Below are positions 1 to 9,096 of a DNA stretch of 64,000 nt, piece after piece (position 1 is the stretch's first letter; every line of letters starts with the position of its first letter). A model generated the notes under the pieces. That model searched no databases. It worked only from the letters and a program-made list of their open reading frames with translations, and had not been told where the DNA came from. Origin of the DNA: Shouchella sp047238345 (GTDB lineage: Bacteria; Bacillota; Bacilli; Bacillales; Bacillaceae_D); contig NZ_JBDFMQ010000001.1 of assembly GCF_047238345.1 (NCBI RefSeq), positions 558,001-622,000 on the forward strand, read 5' to 3'. The position numbers and the translations under genes are program-made.

Positions 1-2
1 CG

Positions 3-164
3 ATTCGGTTAGAAGGAAATCAACCTTGGTTGAAGACAGGTATGGATGCTTCTTTTCTTCTAGTTAAAAGCTCTTCTTCAGCTGAATTTGTCGCGCGGCA
101 AAGCGAAATCTACGCTAGTTTTTTTAAAGGAAACCTTGTACACGAAAAGGGAGTGACGGCATGA
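3..164 (+). CDS. 3' end of an unrecognised gene (partial)
   Basis: An open frame enters from the left edge and ends with TGA at 162-164, overlapping the ATG of the next gene (ATGA arrangement), which suggests translational coupling. Only about 53 residues are visible, ending FFKGNLVHEKGVTA. I do not recognise a family. The tight overlap with a nucleoside deaminase suggests a shared operon, perhaps in nucleobase metabolism, but that is inference only. Confidence 0.5.
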   Translation: MRLEGNQPWLKTGMDASFLLVKSSSSAEFVARQSEIYASFFKGNLVHEKGVTA

Positions 165-637
165 TTACAGAAAAAGATAAAACCTATTTAACACGGTGTG
201 TGGAACTAGCTGCTCAAGCTCTAGAAAAGGGTGATGAACCGTTTGGATCCGTTTTAGTTTCAGCAGGAGACGTCGTTCTTTTCGAAGACCATAACCACGT
301 TTCCGGAGGCGATCAAACCCAACATCCAGAATTCGCCATTGCAAGATGGGCGGCAGAGCATCTAAGCGCTGAAGAACGAAAGCAAGCGACGGTCTATACG
401 TCGGGTGAGCATTGCCCGATGTGCGCTTCTGCCCATGGCCTTGTCGGGTTAGGGCGAATTGTCTATGCAAGTTCATCAAGCCAATTAAGAGAATGGAAGC
501 AAGAAATGGGTGTGAGGGAAGGAAATCTTCACGCTCTGCGGATACAGGACGTTCTGAAAGAAAGTGAAGTCGATGGCCCTGTTGAAGATTTAGCGGAGAA
601 AGTAAAACTTCTCCATAGACAAAAGCACCAAATGTAA
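161..637 (+). CDS. nucleoside/guanine deaminase-like cytidine-deaminase-fold protein
   Basis: The 158-residue protein carries the zinc site of the CMP/dCMP deaminase superfamily: H55-P-E57, with E57 as the proton shuttle, and C85-P-M-C88 as the two cysteine ligands. Length and layout match small bacterial guanine/nucleoside deaminases of the GuaD type (about 156 residues), which hydrolyse the exocyclic amine of a purine or pyrimidine base. The exact substrate cannot be read from the motif; TSGEHCPMC differs from the usual TSCEPCPMC by an H for P. The start ATG overlaps the stop of the preceding gene and a GGGAGTGACGGC ribosome binding site precedes it. A strong hairpin follows, so this is the last gene of its operon. 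Confidence 0.85.
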   Translation: MITEKDKTYLTRCVELAAQALEKGDEPFGSVLVSAGDVVLFEDHNHVSGGDQTQHPEFAIARWAAEHLSAEERKQATVYTSGEHCPMCASAHGLVGLGRIVYASSSSQLREWKQEMGVREGNLHALRIQDVLKESEVDGPVEDLAEKVKLLHRQKHQM

Positions 638-642
638 ACGAG

Positions 643-679
643 AAGGTTTCATTGCGACTATGCGATGGAACCTTTTTTT
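643..679 (+). terminator. Rho-independent terminator
   Basis: AAGGTTTCATTGC and GCGATGGAACCTT form a 13-bp stem with two mismatches around a short loop, followed by a run of seven T. It closes the deaminase gene. Confidence 0.8.
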
Positions 680-748
680 AATTATGGAAATAAAGTGAAA
701 AAAAGACTATGATGAATAAGCTTATAGATTTAACTTAGGAGAAAAAAT

Positions 749-1297
749 ATGGAACATACGACACTACCCTTTATCTATTTAGCTCTACCTATTCTAATTG
801 TAATCTTTATTGTTGATGTTGTTCGAAACAAACGAGGTTTACAGCAACGCATCCTGCAAGTTGGATTTGGCGTTTACTTGCTTGCTCTATTAGACGTTAC
901 GTTAGGAGAGATCTGGCTTCCTTCTTTGCCTGAAGAATCCATTTATGCTCAAATTCAGCTCATGCCGCTCTATTTTCTAGTTGATATTTATCAAACCTAT
1001 GAAATGGGAACGTTTTATTTTATCAATGCAATAAATCTTTCCTTTTATAATGTACTATTGTTCGTTCCGCTTGGGGTGTTTCTTTATCTTCTATTTCAAT
1101 TGAGAAATGGACTTATTGCCACGCTTTTTCTGTTTCTAGCTAGTTTGTTAATAGAAACCTCTCAACTTGTGTTAGGTTCAAATGGCTTAATCTTCTCACG
1201 AATTTTTGATGTGGATGATTTGCTGTTGAATACGACTGGTGGTGTAGTGGGCTACTACGTCACAAAGTGGATCGGTGAACGAATTAAGAGGAGGTAG
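749..1297 (+). CDS. VanZ-like membrane protein
   Basis: The 182-residue protein has about five hydrophobic segments. It shows the VanZ-family signature in its second half: NVLLFVPLGVFL, then SLLIETSQL, then RIFDVDDLLLNTTGGVVGY with the conserved D-x-x-D-x-x-x-N-x-x-G pattern. VanZ homologues are integral membrane proteins of uncertain biochemical role; the original confers low-level teicoplanin resistance. AGGAGAAAAAAT precedes the ATG. The last 14 bases overlap the convergent NTF2-like gene, so no terminator lies between them. The family assignment is firm, the function is not. Confidence 0.85.
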   Translation: MEHTTLPFIYLALPILIVIFIVDVVRNKRGLQQRILQVGFGVYLLALLDVTLGEIWLPSLPEESIYAQIQLMPLYFLVDIYQTYEMGTFYFINAINLSFYNVLLFVPLGVFLYLLFQLRNGLIATLFLFLASLLIETSQLVLGSNGLIFSRIFDVDDLLLNTTGGVVGYYVTKWIGERIKRR

Positions 1298-1634
1298 CTG
1301 GTACGATTGTTCCTTGATGAAAAAAGAGCTTCCATTCAGTCTCAACATGTTTCCACACCGAGCTTCTTAATGTCACTTTATTGGAATCGTGGTTCATGAC
1401 GCGGTACGTTGTTAATACAGCGCGCTCGTCTAAATGATGCATTGTCCAGTCGTGAAGCGTTAGCTGGTTGTTGCCTGCACCATCTTTAAAGTCTTGGCGA
1501 TAAAAAATCCTGCCAGAGCTACCAAATTCGAAAAAATCATCTGCTAGCACTTGCCCAAGAGCCTCACCAGAAGTGCGAATAGTTGTATTGAGGTGACTCT
1601 CTTCTAATGCTTTGATATGTGCGGTGAGATCCAT
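1284..1634 (-). CDS. DUF4440 / SnoaL-like (NTF2-fold) protein
   Basis: The 116-residue protein opens with a helix (IKALEESHL) followed by LADDFFEFGSSGRIFYRQDF and ends with RSSVWKHVETEWKLFFHQGT, the typical DUF4440 layout in the NTF2-like superfamily. Members are small cone-shaped proteins that bind or isomerise small ligands, and many have no known role. It is soluble and has no signal peptide. The gene is monocistronic, converges on the VanZ gene with a 14-bp overlap, and has a GGAGT ribosome binding site before ATG. Substrate unknown. Confidence 0.75.
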   Translation of the reverse strand: MDLTAHIKALEESHLNTTIRTSGEALGQVLADDFFEFGSSGRIFYRQDFKDGAGNNQLTLHDWTMHHLDERAVLTTYRVMNHDSNKVTLRSSVWKHVETEWKLFFHQGTIVPATSS

Positions 1635-1788
1635 TATGAGTGAACTCCTTTATTCTCTTTTATTTATGCGTTCTCTTCTTTCCTTCCGCTTTATATTCTA
1701 TTAAATGGTCTGTTTTCCTTTTTAAATCGTAGGTTCTTAAGAAAGTTGAGAAGGGGACTCTGCACGAGCAGGTCCCTTTTTATATGAT

Positions 1789-3243
1789 TTAATTCAATTT
1801 CTGTACGATTGTAATGTTCTCTAATCTAGGATCATGTGAACCGACAAAGGTTGCTCCGCTGTCTCGTTGAGTCACGATATAGTCGATGTGCTGCTGCGTA
1901 ATTTCTTCACCTGGTATGAGAATAGGGATGCCAGGAGGGTAGGAGATGACAAATTCAGTATTAATCGCTCCTAAGCTTTCATTTAGGTTGGTTAGCTTCG
2001 TTGTGGCAAAGCTAGCTTGTCTAGGTGTTAGAACCATGGTTGGATTTGGTGGCTGAATAACAGGGATCGTAGGTGGTGAGGAAGGTTCAATTGTAGATAC
2101 AATGTCTTTAAGGGCATCGCATAATTTGTCCACGTCGCTTGGTGTTGTGCCAGTCGTGAAGATTGCTAGTGCATACCGAACGTCAGCTAGTTCTAGTAAG
2201 ATACTATAGTCGACCTCTAGTTTCTCCTTTAACTCGTAACCAGAGATAGGAAGGGAATCAATCCGAATGAGTACTTTTGATTGATCGTAATCAAAAGAAG
2301 CATCAGAGTGTAGGAGATCGTTTTCGGTCGGACAAGATAGTCCCTTAAGTTGATTGACTTTTGAACGGAAATGATTCGCTAAGGTCAACGTCAATTGAAG
2401 CCGTTCCTTCCCCACTCTCTCAAGTTGATACCTAGTAGAATCGAGAGAGGCAATCATTTGATAGGGTCGTGACGTCGACAATAAATAATTCATGGCATTC
2501 TGCACGCGATTGACGTCTACGAGCCCTTGTCGATAGAGAAGGATAGACGTTTGATTCATCGACCCACCTAATTTGTGAAGACTTGTTGCTGCTAGGTCAG
2601 CTCCTGCTTCCATTGCGCTTATTGGGAGATTCCCATTAAAACGGAGGTGTGCACCGTGTGCTTCATCTACAATGACAGGAATACCTTTGTGATGCGCAAT
2701 TGAAACAATGTTTTTTAAATCCGTACATACACCAAAATAAGTGGGATTAATTAACAGAACAGCTTGAATGGTTGCATGCTCAGCGAGTGCTTTTTTTAAA
2801 GCTTTACCAGTGAAATGATTGGAAATGCCTAATGCTTCATTAAATTCTGTATCGAGAAAAAGTGGTTCAGCACCAGCAAGGATAATGCCAGAAATGACCG
2901 AACGGTGCACATTCCGCGGCACAATCACCTTCCCACCGTCCGTGCAGGTCGCAAGTATCATAGCCATTACGGCTGTACTTGTCCCTTGTGTGGAGACAAA
3001 GCAACGATCTGCTTTATATGCAGAAGCCATCTGTTCATTCACGTCTTTAAGAACAGTTGTCTCGAGAACATTGACATCAATCATGTCGAGTTTAAACAAT
3101 TGTTGTTGAGTAAGTGTTTTAAAGCTTGTTTCAATGCCAGTGCTCCGATGTCCTGGTGTATTAAAATGAATAAAATCTTTTGCAATAAATTCTTTTGCAT
3201 ACGCATTGGTAGGATACTGCTCTTTGTTCAAAAAGGTCCACAT
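1789..3243 (-). CDS. Orn/Lys/Arg decarboxylase-family PLP enzyme
   Basis: This is a fold-type I PLP enzyme of the Orn/Lys/Arg decarboxylase group (SpeA/YaaO/Cad-like), which makes polyamines or diamines from basic amino acids. Landmarks, numbered from the chosen start, are FNTPGH near residue 27, VDEAHGAHLRF with the PLP-contacting Asp near 193, and the Schiff-base lysine K224 in SLHKLGGSM. A C-terminal domain ends in YPPGIPILIPGE, the usual C-terminal motif. The chosen ATG (3243) begins MWTFLNKEQYP; a longer frame to 3330 has a cysteine-rich leader unlike the family. The result, about 484 residues, is the usual size. It lies downstream of two genes on the same strand. Substrate specificity is not readable. 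Confidence 0.85.
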   Translation of the reverse strand: MWTFLNKEQYPTNAYAKEFIAKDFIHFNTPGHRSTGIETSFKTLTQQQLFKLDMIDVNVLETTVLKDVNEQMASAYKADRCFVSTQGTSTAVMAMILATCTDGGKVIVPRNVHRSVISGIILAGAEPLFLDTEFNEALGISNHFTGKALKKALAEHATIQAVLLINPTYFGVCTDLKNIVSIAHHKGIPVIVDEAHGAHLRFNGNLPISAMEAGADLAATSLHKLGGSMNQTSILLYRQGLVDVNRVQNAMNYLLSTSRPYQMIASLDSTRYQLERVGKERLQLTLTLANHFRSKVNQLKGLSCPTENDLLHSDASFDYDQSKVLIRIDSLPISGYELKEKLEVDYSILLELADVRYALAIFTTGTTPSDVDKLCDALKDIVSTIEPSSPPTIPVIQPPNPTMVLTPRQASFATTKLTNLNESLGAINTEFVISYPPGIPILIPGEEITQQHIDYIVTQRDSGATFVGSHDPRLENITIVQKLN

Positions 3244-3336
3244 CCTATTATAAATATAGAAGAGACATGCATCTCTTTTATATAATAAGCAATGATTTGT
3301 ATGAAAGTGACAAAAACAGACGTGTACCAATGCCCT

Positions 3337-4512
3337 TTATGTGCTGGGTTTAATCATCACGTGCGGTTTAAGATAGAAATCGAGCCATGTTTCAGCGATC
3401 AATTGTCTTTCAGAAGTGTCAAGTGTAGTGAGGTGTTCATAATCTTGTACATCTTGCAAGGACACAGCAGCACATAAGAGTTCGGCTTGTACCGTTCGTA
3501 TAAAGGGTCCGACAATACCTCCATGAAGAAAATTAATGGATTTGCCGTCGTTGCACAAGTAAACATGCTTCGTTCGTGAGGGGTTTTGCATAACCCAAAC
3601 ATGCTCATGATGAGGGTCTTTGTGACCTTGTTTTAAGAAACGTTCATAATTGATGACTTCATCATCCCCTGAAGTAGCAAGGAATAATTGTGCTTTGTCT
3701 TTGATGATGTCGAGATCGGTTGTTGAAATGGATTGATTTCCGGTGGCGCAAAAAATCAAATCTGCTTCGCTCAGGAGAATGTCTCGTTGTCCAGATGCGA
3801 AGTTGTGAGCGAGCGCAAGCATTTGTTGAGACGGATTTTGATCATAGACAGACACTTTCCGAACTTTTTTTCGGAGCCCTTCGGCGATGCTTTGACCAAT
3901 CTTCCCGTAGCCAATGACTAAGACGTGCTTACCTGTTAGAACATCGCTAAAATAATCTCGCAGCATAGCCTCTGCCGAAAAGGCAATGGCTTGGCCGACC
4001 ATATAATCTTCAGGACTTTTTAGTGGACTTCTTGCAACTGACATAATGGGAAAGGGTAAATGCTCATCTTTTAAAAGAAGCGTATGCTCATATTTTTGAT
4101 GGCCATTTTCCGTATTTTCGACAATGCCTACGAGTTGATCTTGAAAGACGTGCGCTAATTCATTCAGCAAAGGAGCAAAATAACCCCCAACGTCTATAAT
4201 GGCAAAGTTGCTTTCCTTAACGTGTGACTGGATGTCGAAGAGTAGAGAGTCTGGATGCTCATTAATCTCGTTTCTTGAGTAGTGAAGAACAGGAAACGAT
4301 TTGGTCAATCGATCAACAACGTTTTGGTCCATTGAACTTTGTTTTGGCAATAGCAATGCAATTGGTAGCACGCGATGAAGATAATCAACGAAAATTTCAA
4401 CCCCTGGCACTGCGTGTAAAACAACAACGAGTTTCGTTGATTGTGGTGAAAGGTGATGAATGACATTAGAAAAAAACAGATCATCTGGCTTTGCTTTATT
4501 TTTGTCCATCAT
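3337..4512 (-). CDS. adenosylhomocysteinase-like NAD-binding protein
   Basis: About 391 residues from the ATG at 4512, which has a GAAGG site about 10 bases upstream. The protein resembles S-adenosyl-L-homocysteine hydrolase: LVGIVENTENGHQKYE matches the EETTTG segment, followed by a long helix and a Rossmann motif VLVIGYGKIGQ near residue 201. A C-terminal FLHGGIVGPFIRTVQAEL segment corresponds to the tail of that fold. The family's N-terminal substrate domain is poorly preserved and the invariant NDSVTKSKFDN stretch reads SVARSPLKSPED here, so classical activity is doubtful. Most Bacillaceae recycle SAH by Pfs/LuxS, which makes an AHCY relative unusual. The start overlaps the end of the upstream dehydrogenase gene by 17 bases, so the two are probably cotranscribed. 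Confidence 0.6.
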   Translation of the reverse strand: MMDKNKAKPDDLFFSNVIHHLSPQSTKLVVVLHAVPGVEIFVDYLHRVLPIALLLPKQSSMDQNVVDRLTKSFPVLHYSRNEINEHPDSLLFDIQSHVKESNFAIIDVGGYFAPLLNELAHVFQDQLVGIVENTENGHQKYEHTLLLKDEHLPFPIMSVARSPLKSPEDYMVGQAIAFSAEAMLRDYFSDVLTGKHVLVIGYGKIGQSIAEGLRKKVRKVSVYDQNPSQQMLALAHNFASGQRDILLSEADLIFCATGNQSISTTDLDIIKDKAQLFLATSGDDEVINYERFLKQGHKDPHHEHVWVMQNPSRTKHVYLCNDGKSINFLHGGIVGPFIRTVQAELLCAAVSLQDVQDYEHLTTLDTSERQLIAETWLDFYLKPHVMIKPST

Positions 4513-5548
4513 TGAGCACACTACCTTCATCATCTAATTCAAATCCTTCTAAAACAATCTTACCAATGGTCGATCCACGTTCAATCATGCTATGGGCTTG
4601 TCGCAAAGTGTGCGCGTTAATCGGTCTTAACGTTTCTCTTAGGGTTGATGTTAGCAGTCCTTCATCCAGTAATTGACTCACTTGATTTAATAGCTGCTGC
4701 TGTTTGTAGCGGTCGGCGGTTTGATGCAGCGAGCGCGTGAACATAAATTCAAACGAAACGGTCAAGCTTTTGCTTTTTAAGCTGTTTAGATCGGTTTTTT
4801 GATTCGGTTCAACAATGGTCACAATATGCCCTTGAGGTGCAATCGCTTCAATCATGTTGTCCCAATGTTCATCGGTATCATTGCAGCAGAATATACTATC
4901 GACAGGTTCCCCAATCTGATCCAGAAAAGAAGTATGTGGATGAATCATTTGATCGGCTCCTAATGATCGTGCCCAGTCTTTTGATTCTTCTCTTGAAGCT
5001 GTACCGACTACTGTTAAACCAGCCCAGTGTGCGAGCTGTATAGCGATGGAACCCACACCACCAGCTGCTCCAATAATTAAGATGCTCTTTCCTTTATTTT
5101 CTTCCTTGTCGGTGGACCACTTCATTCGTTCAAATAACGTTTCCCATGCTGTAATGGTGGTAAGAGGGAGCGCGGCAGCTTCTGCAAAGGACAAACGAGA
5201 AGGTTTTCTTCCGACAAGGGCTTCTTCTACTAGATGGAAAGCACTGTTGGTACCGTCTCGGGAAACCGTTCCAGCATAATAGACCTCATCTCCTACAGTA
5301 AACGATGTACAATCTTCACCAGTACCAACTACAATACCAGAAGCGTCCCACCCAGCAATGATGGGCTCGTTTCCTTGAGGTTCGGTGTTTTGGCGAATCT
5401 TCGTATCGACTGGATTGACTGAGATTGCTTTTATTTCTATAAGCAAGTCTGTTCCTGTTGCAATCGGCTTTGTCCGTTCTAAGTCAACGAGACTTTCCTC
5501 GTTTTCAATGGGTAAGTTTTTGTAAAAGCCAACAGTTTTCATCAACAT
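4496..5548 (-). CDS. zinc-type alcohol dehydrogenase / quinone oxidoreductase-like protein
   Basis: The protein is a 350-residue member of the medium-chain dehydrogenase/reductase family (YogA/ZADH-like NADPH:quinone reductases). Visible marks are MKTVGFYKNLPIENEES, the typical opening of this subgroup, then ISVNPVDTKIRQ, AGWDASGIVVGTG, LPLTTITAWETLFE, and the NADPH-binding IIGAAGGVGSIAIQLAHWAG near residue 155. The catalytic zinc Cys is absent, as in quinone reductases. GGAG lies 8 bases before the ATG at 5548, preferred over a GTG nine bases upstream. It is the first gene of a minus-strand run with the AHCY-like gene. The physiological substrate is unknown. Confidence 0.85.
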   Translation of the reverse strand: MLMKTVGFYKNLPIENEESLVDLERTKPIATGTDLLIEIKAISVNPVDTKIRQNTEPQGNEPIIAGWDASGIVVGTGEDCTSFTVGDEVYYAGTVSRDGTNSAFHLVEEALVGRKPSRLSFAEAAALPLTTITAWETLFERMKWSTDKEENKGKSILIIGAAGGVGSIAIQLAHWAGLTVVGTASREESKDWARSLGADQMIHPHTSFLDQIGEPVDSIFCCNDTDEHWDNMIEAIAPQGHIVTIVEPNQKTDLNSLKSKSLTVSFEFMFTRSLHQTADRYKQQQLLNQVSQLLDEGLLTSTLRETLRPINAHTLRQAHSMIERGSTIGKIVLEGFELDDEGSVLNDGQK

Positions 5549-6016
5549 ATGAAACACTCCTTTTTTATTTGTGTTGGTTGCTTTCCCTGTTAAATAAAGC
5601 GCAAACGGAAAGGACTTCTGTCATAAAGGGAGTGTTTAAAAGGTGAAAAGCCTTGTGAGACAAGGGATGTATGGTTGCATTGAATGCTGGGTTATATGAA
5701 AATACTGTGGTTTAAAAAAGTGCGTTTCCTAACGTAACATACATAAAACAAGCCCTAATAAGCATGTTGGGCATCCTCACGTAACAATTGATGGAAGGCA
5801 GTCACGAACTGTGACTTTTGTAGGGGTTTTACAAGGGGCAGAAGACGGAGAACGAAGATTAATGTGTAACTATGACTTTAGAATGGTCTTATCCATGGAT
5901 GACAAATAATCTAAATAATTTGGCATTTTTAGCGTATAATCCTTTTCTTGTGCATGGTAACCTATTGAGTAACCATTTGAAAACGCTTACTTTAAAAATT
6001 AAAGGAGGTGCACGAT
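5549..6016 (+). promoter_or_regulatory. promoter region with cre site of the sugar ABC operon
   Basis: This 468-bp divergent gap holds no convincing gene. A TATAAT -10 box sits at 5935-5940; I see no good -35 at 17 bp. Downstream, TGAAAACGCTTACT at 5978-5991 matches the CcpA cre consensus TGWAANCGNTNWCA at all but the last base. Placed about 35 bases after the predicted start point, it would act as a CcpA roadblock, giving glucose repression. AAAGGAGGT at 6001-6009 is the ribosome binding site. Confidence 0.65.
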
Positions 6017-7306
6017 ATGAAGGCGATGAAGTGGTCGGTTGCAAGCGTAATGGTTCTTTCATTTTTAGCTGGGTGTTCAGCAGAAGAATCAGATGCAATC
6101 GAGGAAACCATAACCGTTGAAGGTCGAACAACGGTCACCTATTGGCATAATCATACAGGCAGAGGGCTTGACGCGATTAGACAAGTCGTTTCCGATTTTA
6201 ATTCCAGTCAAGAAGATATATTTGTGCAAGAAATATATAGTGCTTCGACTGAAGGGGATGATCAGCGGTTATTGACGGCTATAGCAGGGGGCAATCCTCC
6301 AGATCTCGCCCATTTTGATCGGTTTAAAGTAGCGCAGTATGCTGCGGAAAATTCGTTAGAGTCTCTTACGCCATTTATTGAAGAAGAGCAATATGATATG
6401 GGCATGTACTATGATTATGCTGTAGACGAGACAACCTACGCGGAAGAAATTTATGCGATGCCAATTACAACGGATTCACGATTGCTTTTCTATAACAAAG
6501 ATCGGTTTACAGAGGTTGGTCTTGATCCTGAAGATCCACCTGAAACGATTGAAGAATTAGAAGATGCGATTGAGCGTTTATCAACGATTGAAGATGGACG
6601 GGTGACGGAGCTGGGGATGGTTCCTTGGACAGCGCAAGGTTGGCTTTATACATGGGCTTGGGCGTTTGGCGGCGATTTTTATGATCTAGACAGTAATACG
6701 TTATCCATTGATCATCCACAAAATGTTGAAGCACTGGAATGGCTTGTTTCCATTGCAGATGAATACGATGCTGCCACCGTAACGAGTTTTGACACGGCCC
6801 AAGGCAGCAATGAAATGGACCCGTTTATACAAGGCATTTATAGTATGAAAGTCGATGGACCGTTTTCGATCTCAACGATTCAACAATATAACCCGGATAT
6901 GAATTATGGGGTAACACCGGTACCTACTCCAACCGGGGATAATTTTGCCACATGGTCAGGGGGAACATCGCTCATCATTCCAAGAGGTGCCCATAATGCA
7001 GAGGAAGCGTGGGAGTTTATGAAGTACTTTGGTAGTTATGATGGGCAGATGACGTACAGTGAAATGAATAATCAAATGTCCGTTATCGATAAAGTAAATG
7101 AAGATTTATACGAATACGATCCGATAATGACAGAATTTATTGACATTTTACCAAATTCAAATGCACGTCCACCTATTCCAAGCGGACAATTGCTATGGAA
7201 TGAGCTCGATCGAGCAGTGGAATATGCCATTCACGGAAGAGGCGAACCTCAAGAATTACTTGAACGGGTAGCGAAACGAGTAAAACAGGCAGAGGCTGAA
7301 GAATAG
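6017..7306 (+). CDS. sugar ABC transporter substrate-binding lipoprotein
   Basis: The 429-residue extracellular solute-binding protein (family 1, MalE/UgpB type) begins with a lipoprotein signal peptide and lipobox: LSFLAGC, with Cys about residue 19 as the lipidation site. After it come VTYWHNHTGRG and GNPPDLAHFDRFKVAQYA, typical of the sugar-binding cluster, and an IPRGAHNAEEAWEFMKYF segment near the C-terminus. ATG at 6017 is chosen over GTG at 6008 because AAAGGAGGT is correctly spaced only for the ATG. It delivers a carbohydrate to the two permeases just downstream. The cre site upstream supports a sugar substrate, but the sugar itself is not identifiable. Confidence 0.9.
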   Translation: MKAMKWSVASVMVLSFLAGCSAEESDAIEETITVEGRTTVTYWHNHTGRGLDAIRQVVSDFNSSQEDIFVQEIYSASTEGDDQRLLTAIAGGNPPDLAHFDRFKVAQYAAENSLESLTPFIEEEQYDMGMYYDYAVDETTYAEEIYAMPITTDSRLLFYNKDRFTEVGLDPEDPPETIEELEDAIERLSTIEDGRVTELGMVPWTAQGWLYTWAWAFGGDFYDLDSNTLSIDHPQNVEALEWLVSIADEYDAATVTSFDTAQGSNEMDPFIQGIYSMKVDGPFSISTIQQYNPDMNYGVTPVPTPTGDNFATWSGGTSLIIPRGAHNAEEAWEFMKYFGSYDGQMTYSEMNNQMSVIDKVNEDLYEYDPIMTEFIDILPNSNARPPIPSGQLLWNELDRAVEYAIHGRGEPQELLERVAKRVKQAEAEE

Positions 7307-7317
7307 GGGGAATAAAT

Positions 7318-8244
7318 GTGGCGAAACTTGAAACGACAAAACCTCCTCAAATACGAGCGAGCAAACGACGATCGAACGAGAATGTAACAGGCTGGCTATT
7401 TGCGATGCCATGGGTGATTGGATTATTACTGTTCTTTGCATATCCATTGCTTACATCGATCTATTATAGTTTTACGGATTTTAGCATCCTTCAAAGTGGT
7501 GAATTTATTGGATTAGCGAATTATCGTGAACTTTTACAAGATGATTTGTTTTGGATTTCAATTTACAACACGATTTACTTTGCCGTCTTCTTTGTTCCAC
7601 TGAGCATTATCTTTGGCGTGGCATTAGCCATGGTTCTCAATATGAAAGTAAAAGGAATGGCTGTTTATCGAACGATCTTCTTTTTACCAACTCTTGTGCC
7701 TCATGTGGCGTTAGCGATTTTGTGGGTGTGGCTTTTAAATCCTCAATTTGGTTTGGTCAATGCGATGCTAGATTTTGTCGGCATTCAAGGGCCACCGTGG
7801 CTAGGAAGTACGTTTTGGTCAAAACCAGCACTCATTTTAATGTCGCTTTGGGGAATTGGGCAAGCGGTCATTATTTACTTAGCTGGTTTGAGTGATATTT
7901 CTCAAGAGTATTATGAAGCGGCTGAAGTCGATGGTGCGACATTCTTACAGAAAACATTCAAAATTACGTTGCCTCTTTTAACACCAGTCATTTTCTTTAA
8001 CTTAGTGATGGGTTTCATTGGCGCGTTTCAACAGTTCACATTGCCTTACGCAATGACAAATGGAACGGGTACTCCGGCTGATTCCTTAACGTTTTACGTC
8101 ATGTATTTATACGACAATGCCTTTAGCTACTTCCGTATGGGGTATGCGTCAGCAATGGCCTGGATTTTATTCCTAATCATCGTGGTGCTAACAAGTATTG
8201 TCTTTTGGAGTTCAAAAAAATGGGTTCACTACCAAGGCGATTGA
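7318..8244 (+). CDS. sugar ABC transporter permease (MalF/UgpA type)
   Basis: The 308-residue protein has six predicted membrane segments and the EAA loop of binding-protein-dependent permeases: EYYEAAEVDGATFLQKTFKITLPLL, about residues 199-223, which docks the ATPase. The N-terminus has a basic stretch (RASKRRSNENVTGWLF). It starts with GTG at 7318, 11 bases after the lipoprotein gene and behind GGGGGAATAA. It pairs with the next permease to form the membrane pore. No ATPase gene is in the operon, so a shared MsmX-type ATPase elsewhere in the genome is expected (inference from B. subtilis). Confidence 0.9.
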   Translation: MAKLETTKPPQIRASKRRSNENVTGWLFAMPWVIGLLLFFAYPLLTSIYYSFTDFSILQSGEFIGLANYRELLQDDLFWISIYNTIYFAVFFVPLSIIFGVALAMVLNMKVKGMAVYRTIFFLPTLVPHVALAILWVWLLNPQFGLVNAMLDFVGIQGPPWLGSTFWSKPALILMSLWGIGQAVIIYLAGLSDISQEYYEAAEVDGATFLQKTFKITLPLLTPVIFFNLVMGFIGAFQQFTLPYAMTNGTGTPADSLTFYVMYLYDNAFSYFRMGYASAMAWILFLIIVVLTSIVFWSSKKWVHYQGD

Positions 8245-8257
8245 GGAGGGATGAGAA

Positions 8258-9094
8258 GTGGATGCAACAGTTAAGAAAAGGCTTAGAAAAGTATATGCGC
8301 ATACAGTGTTAGTCATCGCGTCAATCATCTTTCTCGTTCCTTTTATATGGATGGTGTCAACATCGTTTAAGCCAATTACGCAAGTGTTTAGTTTTCCGCC
8401 AGAGTTTATTCCTCGTCCGTTTCAGTGGGAAAACTATATCGAAGCAACTCAGTATATTCCATTTTGGACGTATACGTATAATACAGCTGTGATTACAGGA
8501 TTAAGTACCCTCGGTGTTGTAATCTCATGTCCAATCGTTGCCTATAGTTTTGCAAAGCTAAGATGGCGTGGACGAAATACGATGTTTGCGATTACGATTG
8601 CGGTTATGATGATTCCAGCCCAAGTGACAATGATCCCACTTTTCTTGTTGTTTAATCAGTTTGGTTGGGTTGGGACAAATTTACCGCTTATTGTGCCGGC
8701 GTTTTTTGGGGTTCCGTTTTCCATTTTCTTGTTACGACAGTTTTTTAAAGGTTTGCCGGATACATTACGAGAAGCGGCAAAAATTGATGGTGCAAGTGAG
8801 TGGCGTATTTATTGGCAGATCATGTTCCCGCTCGCAAAACCTGCTATTCTAGCAATTGCACTATTCCAGTTTATGGCCGCGTGGACGGATTTTCTCGGAC
8901 CGCTTATTTATTTAACAGAAGAAGCGTCCTATACGCTATCTTTAGGGTTACAGCAGTTCCAAAACCAACAAGGTTCACAGTGGCACTTGATGATGGCGGT
9001 CTCAACAATGATGACGCTCCCCATTATTATTCTTTTCTTTTTCATGCAAAAAACATTTATTCGTGGGATTACCTTTACAGGCATTAAAGGATAA
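8258..9094 (+). CDS. sugar ABC transporter permease (MalG/UgpE type)
   Basis: The 278-residue inner-membrane protein has six membrane segments. Its EAA loop reads LREAAKIDGASEWRIYWQIMFPLAKP, near residues 170-195. The opening LVPFIWMVSTSFKP and the closing IRGITFTGIKG are typical of the MalG/UgpE branch. It starts with GTG at 8258 behind GAGGAGGG, 13 bases after the MalF-like gene. A symmetrical hairpin follows at 9097, so the operon ends here without an ATPase or hydrolase gene. Confidence 0.9.
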   Translation: MDATVKKRLRKVYAHTVLVIASIIFLVPFIWMVSTSFKPITQVFSFPPEFIPRPFQWENYIEATQYIPFWTYTYNTAVITGLSTLGVVISCPIVAYSFAKLRWRGRNTMFAITIAVMMIPAQVTMIPLFLLFNQFGWVGTNLPLIVPAFFGVPFSIFLLRQFFKGLPDTLREAAKIDGASEWRIYWQIMFPLAKPAILAIALFQFMAAWTDFLGPLIYLTEEASYTLSLGLQQFQNQQGSQWHLMMAVSTMMTLPIIILFFFMQKTFIRGITFTGIKG

Positions 9095-9096
9095 AA

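Noticed and set aside
2819..3285. Plus-strand frames opposite the decarboxylase gene
   Set aside because: Cysteine-rich, no ribosome binding site, fully antisense to a conserved enzyme.
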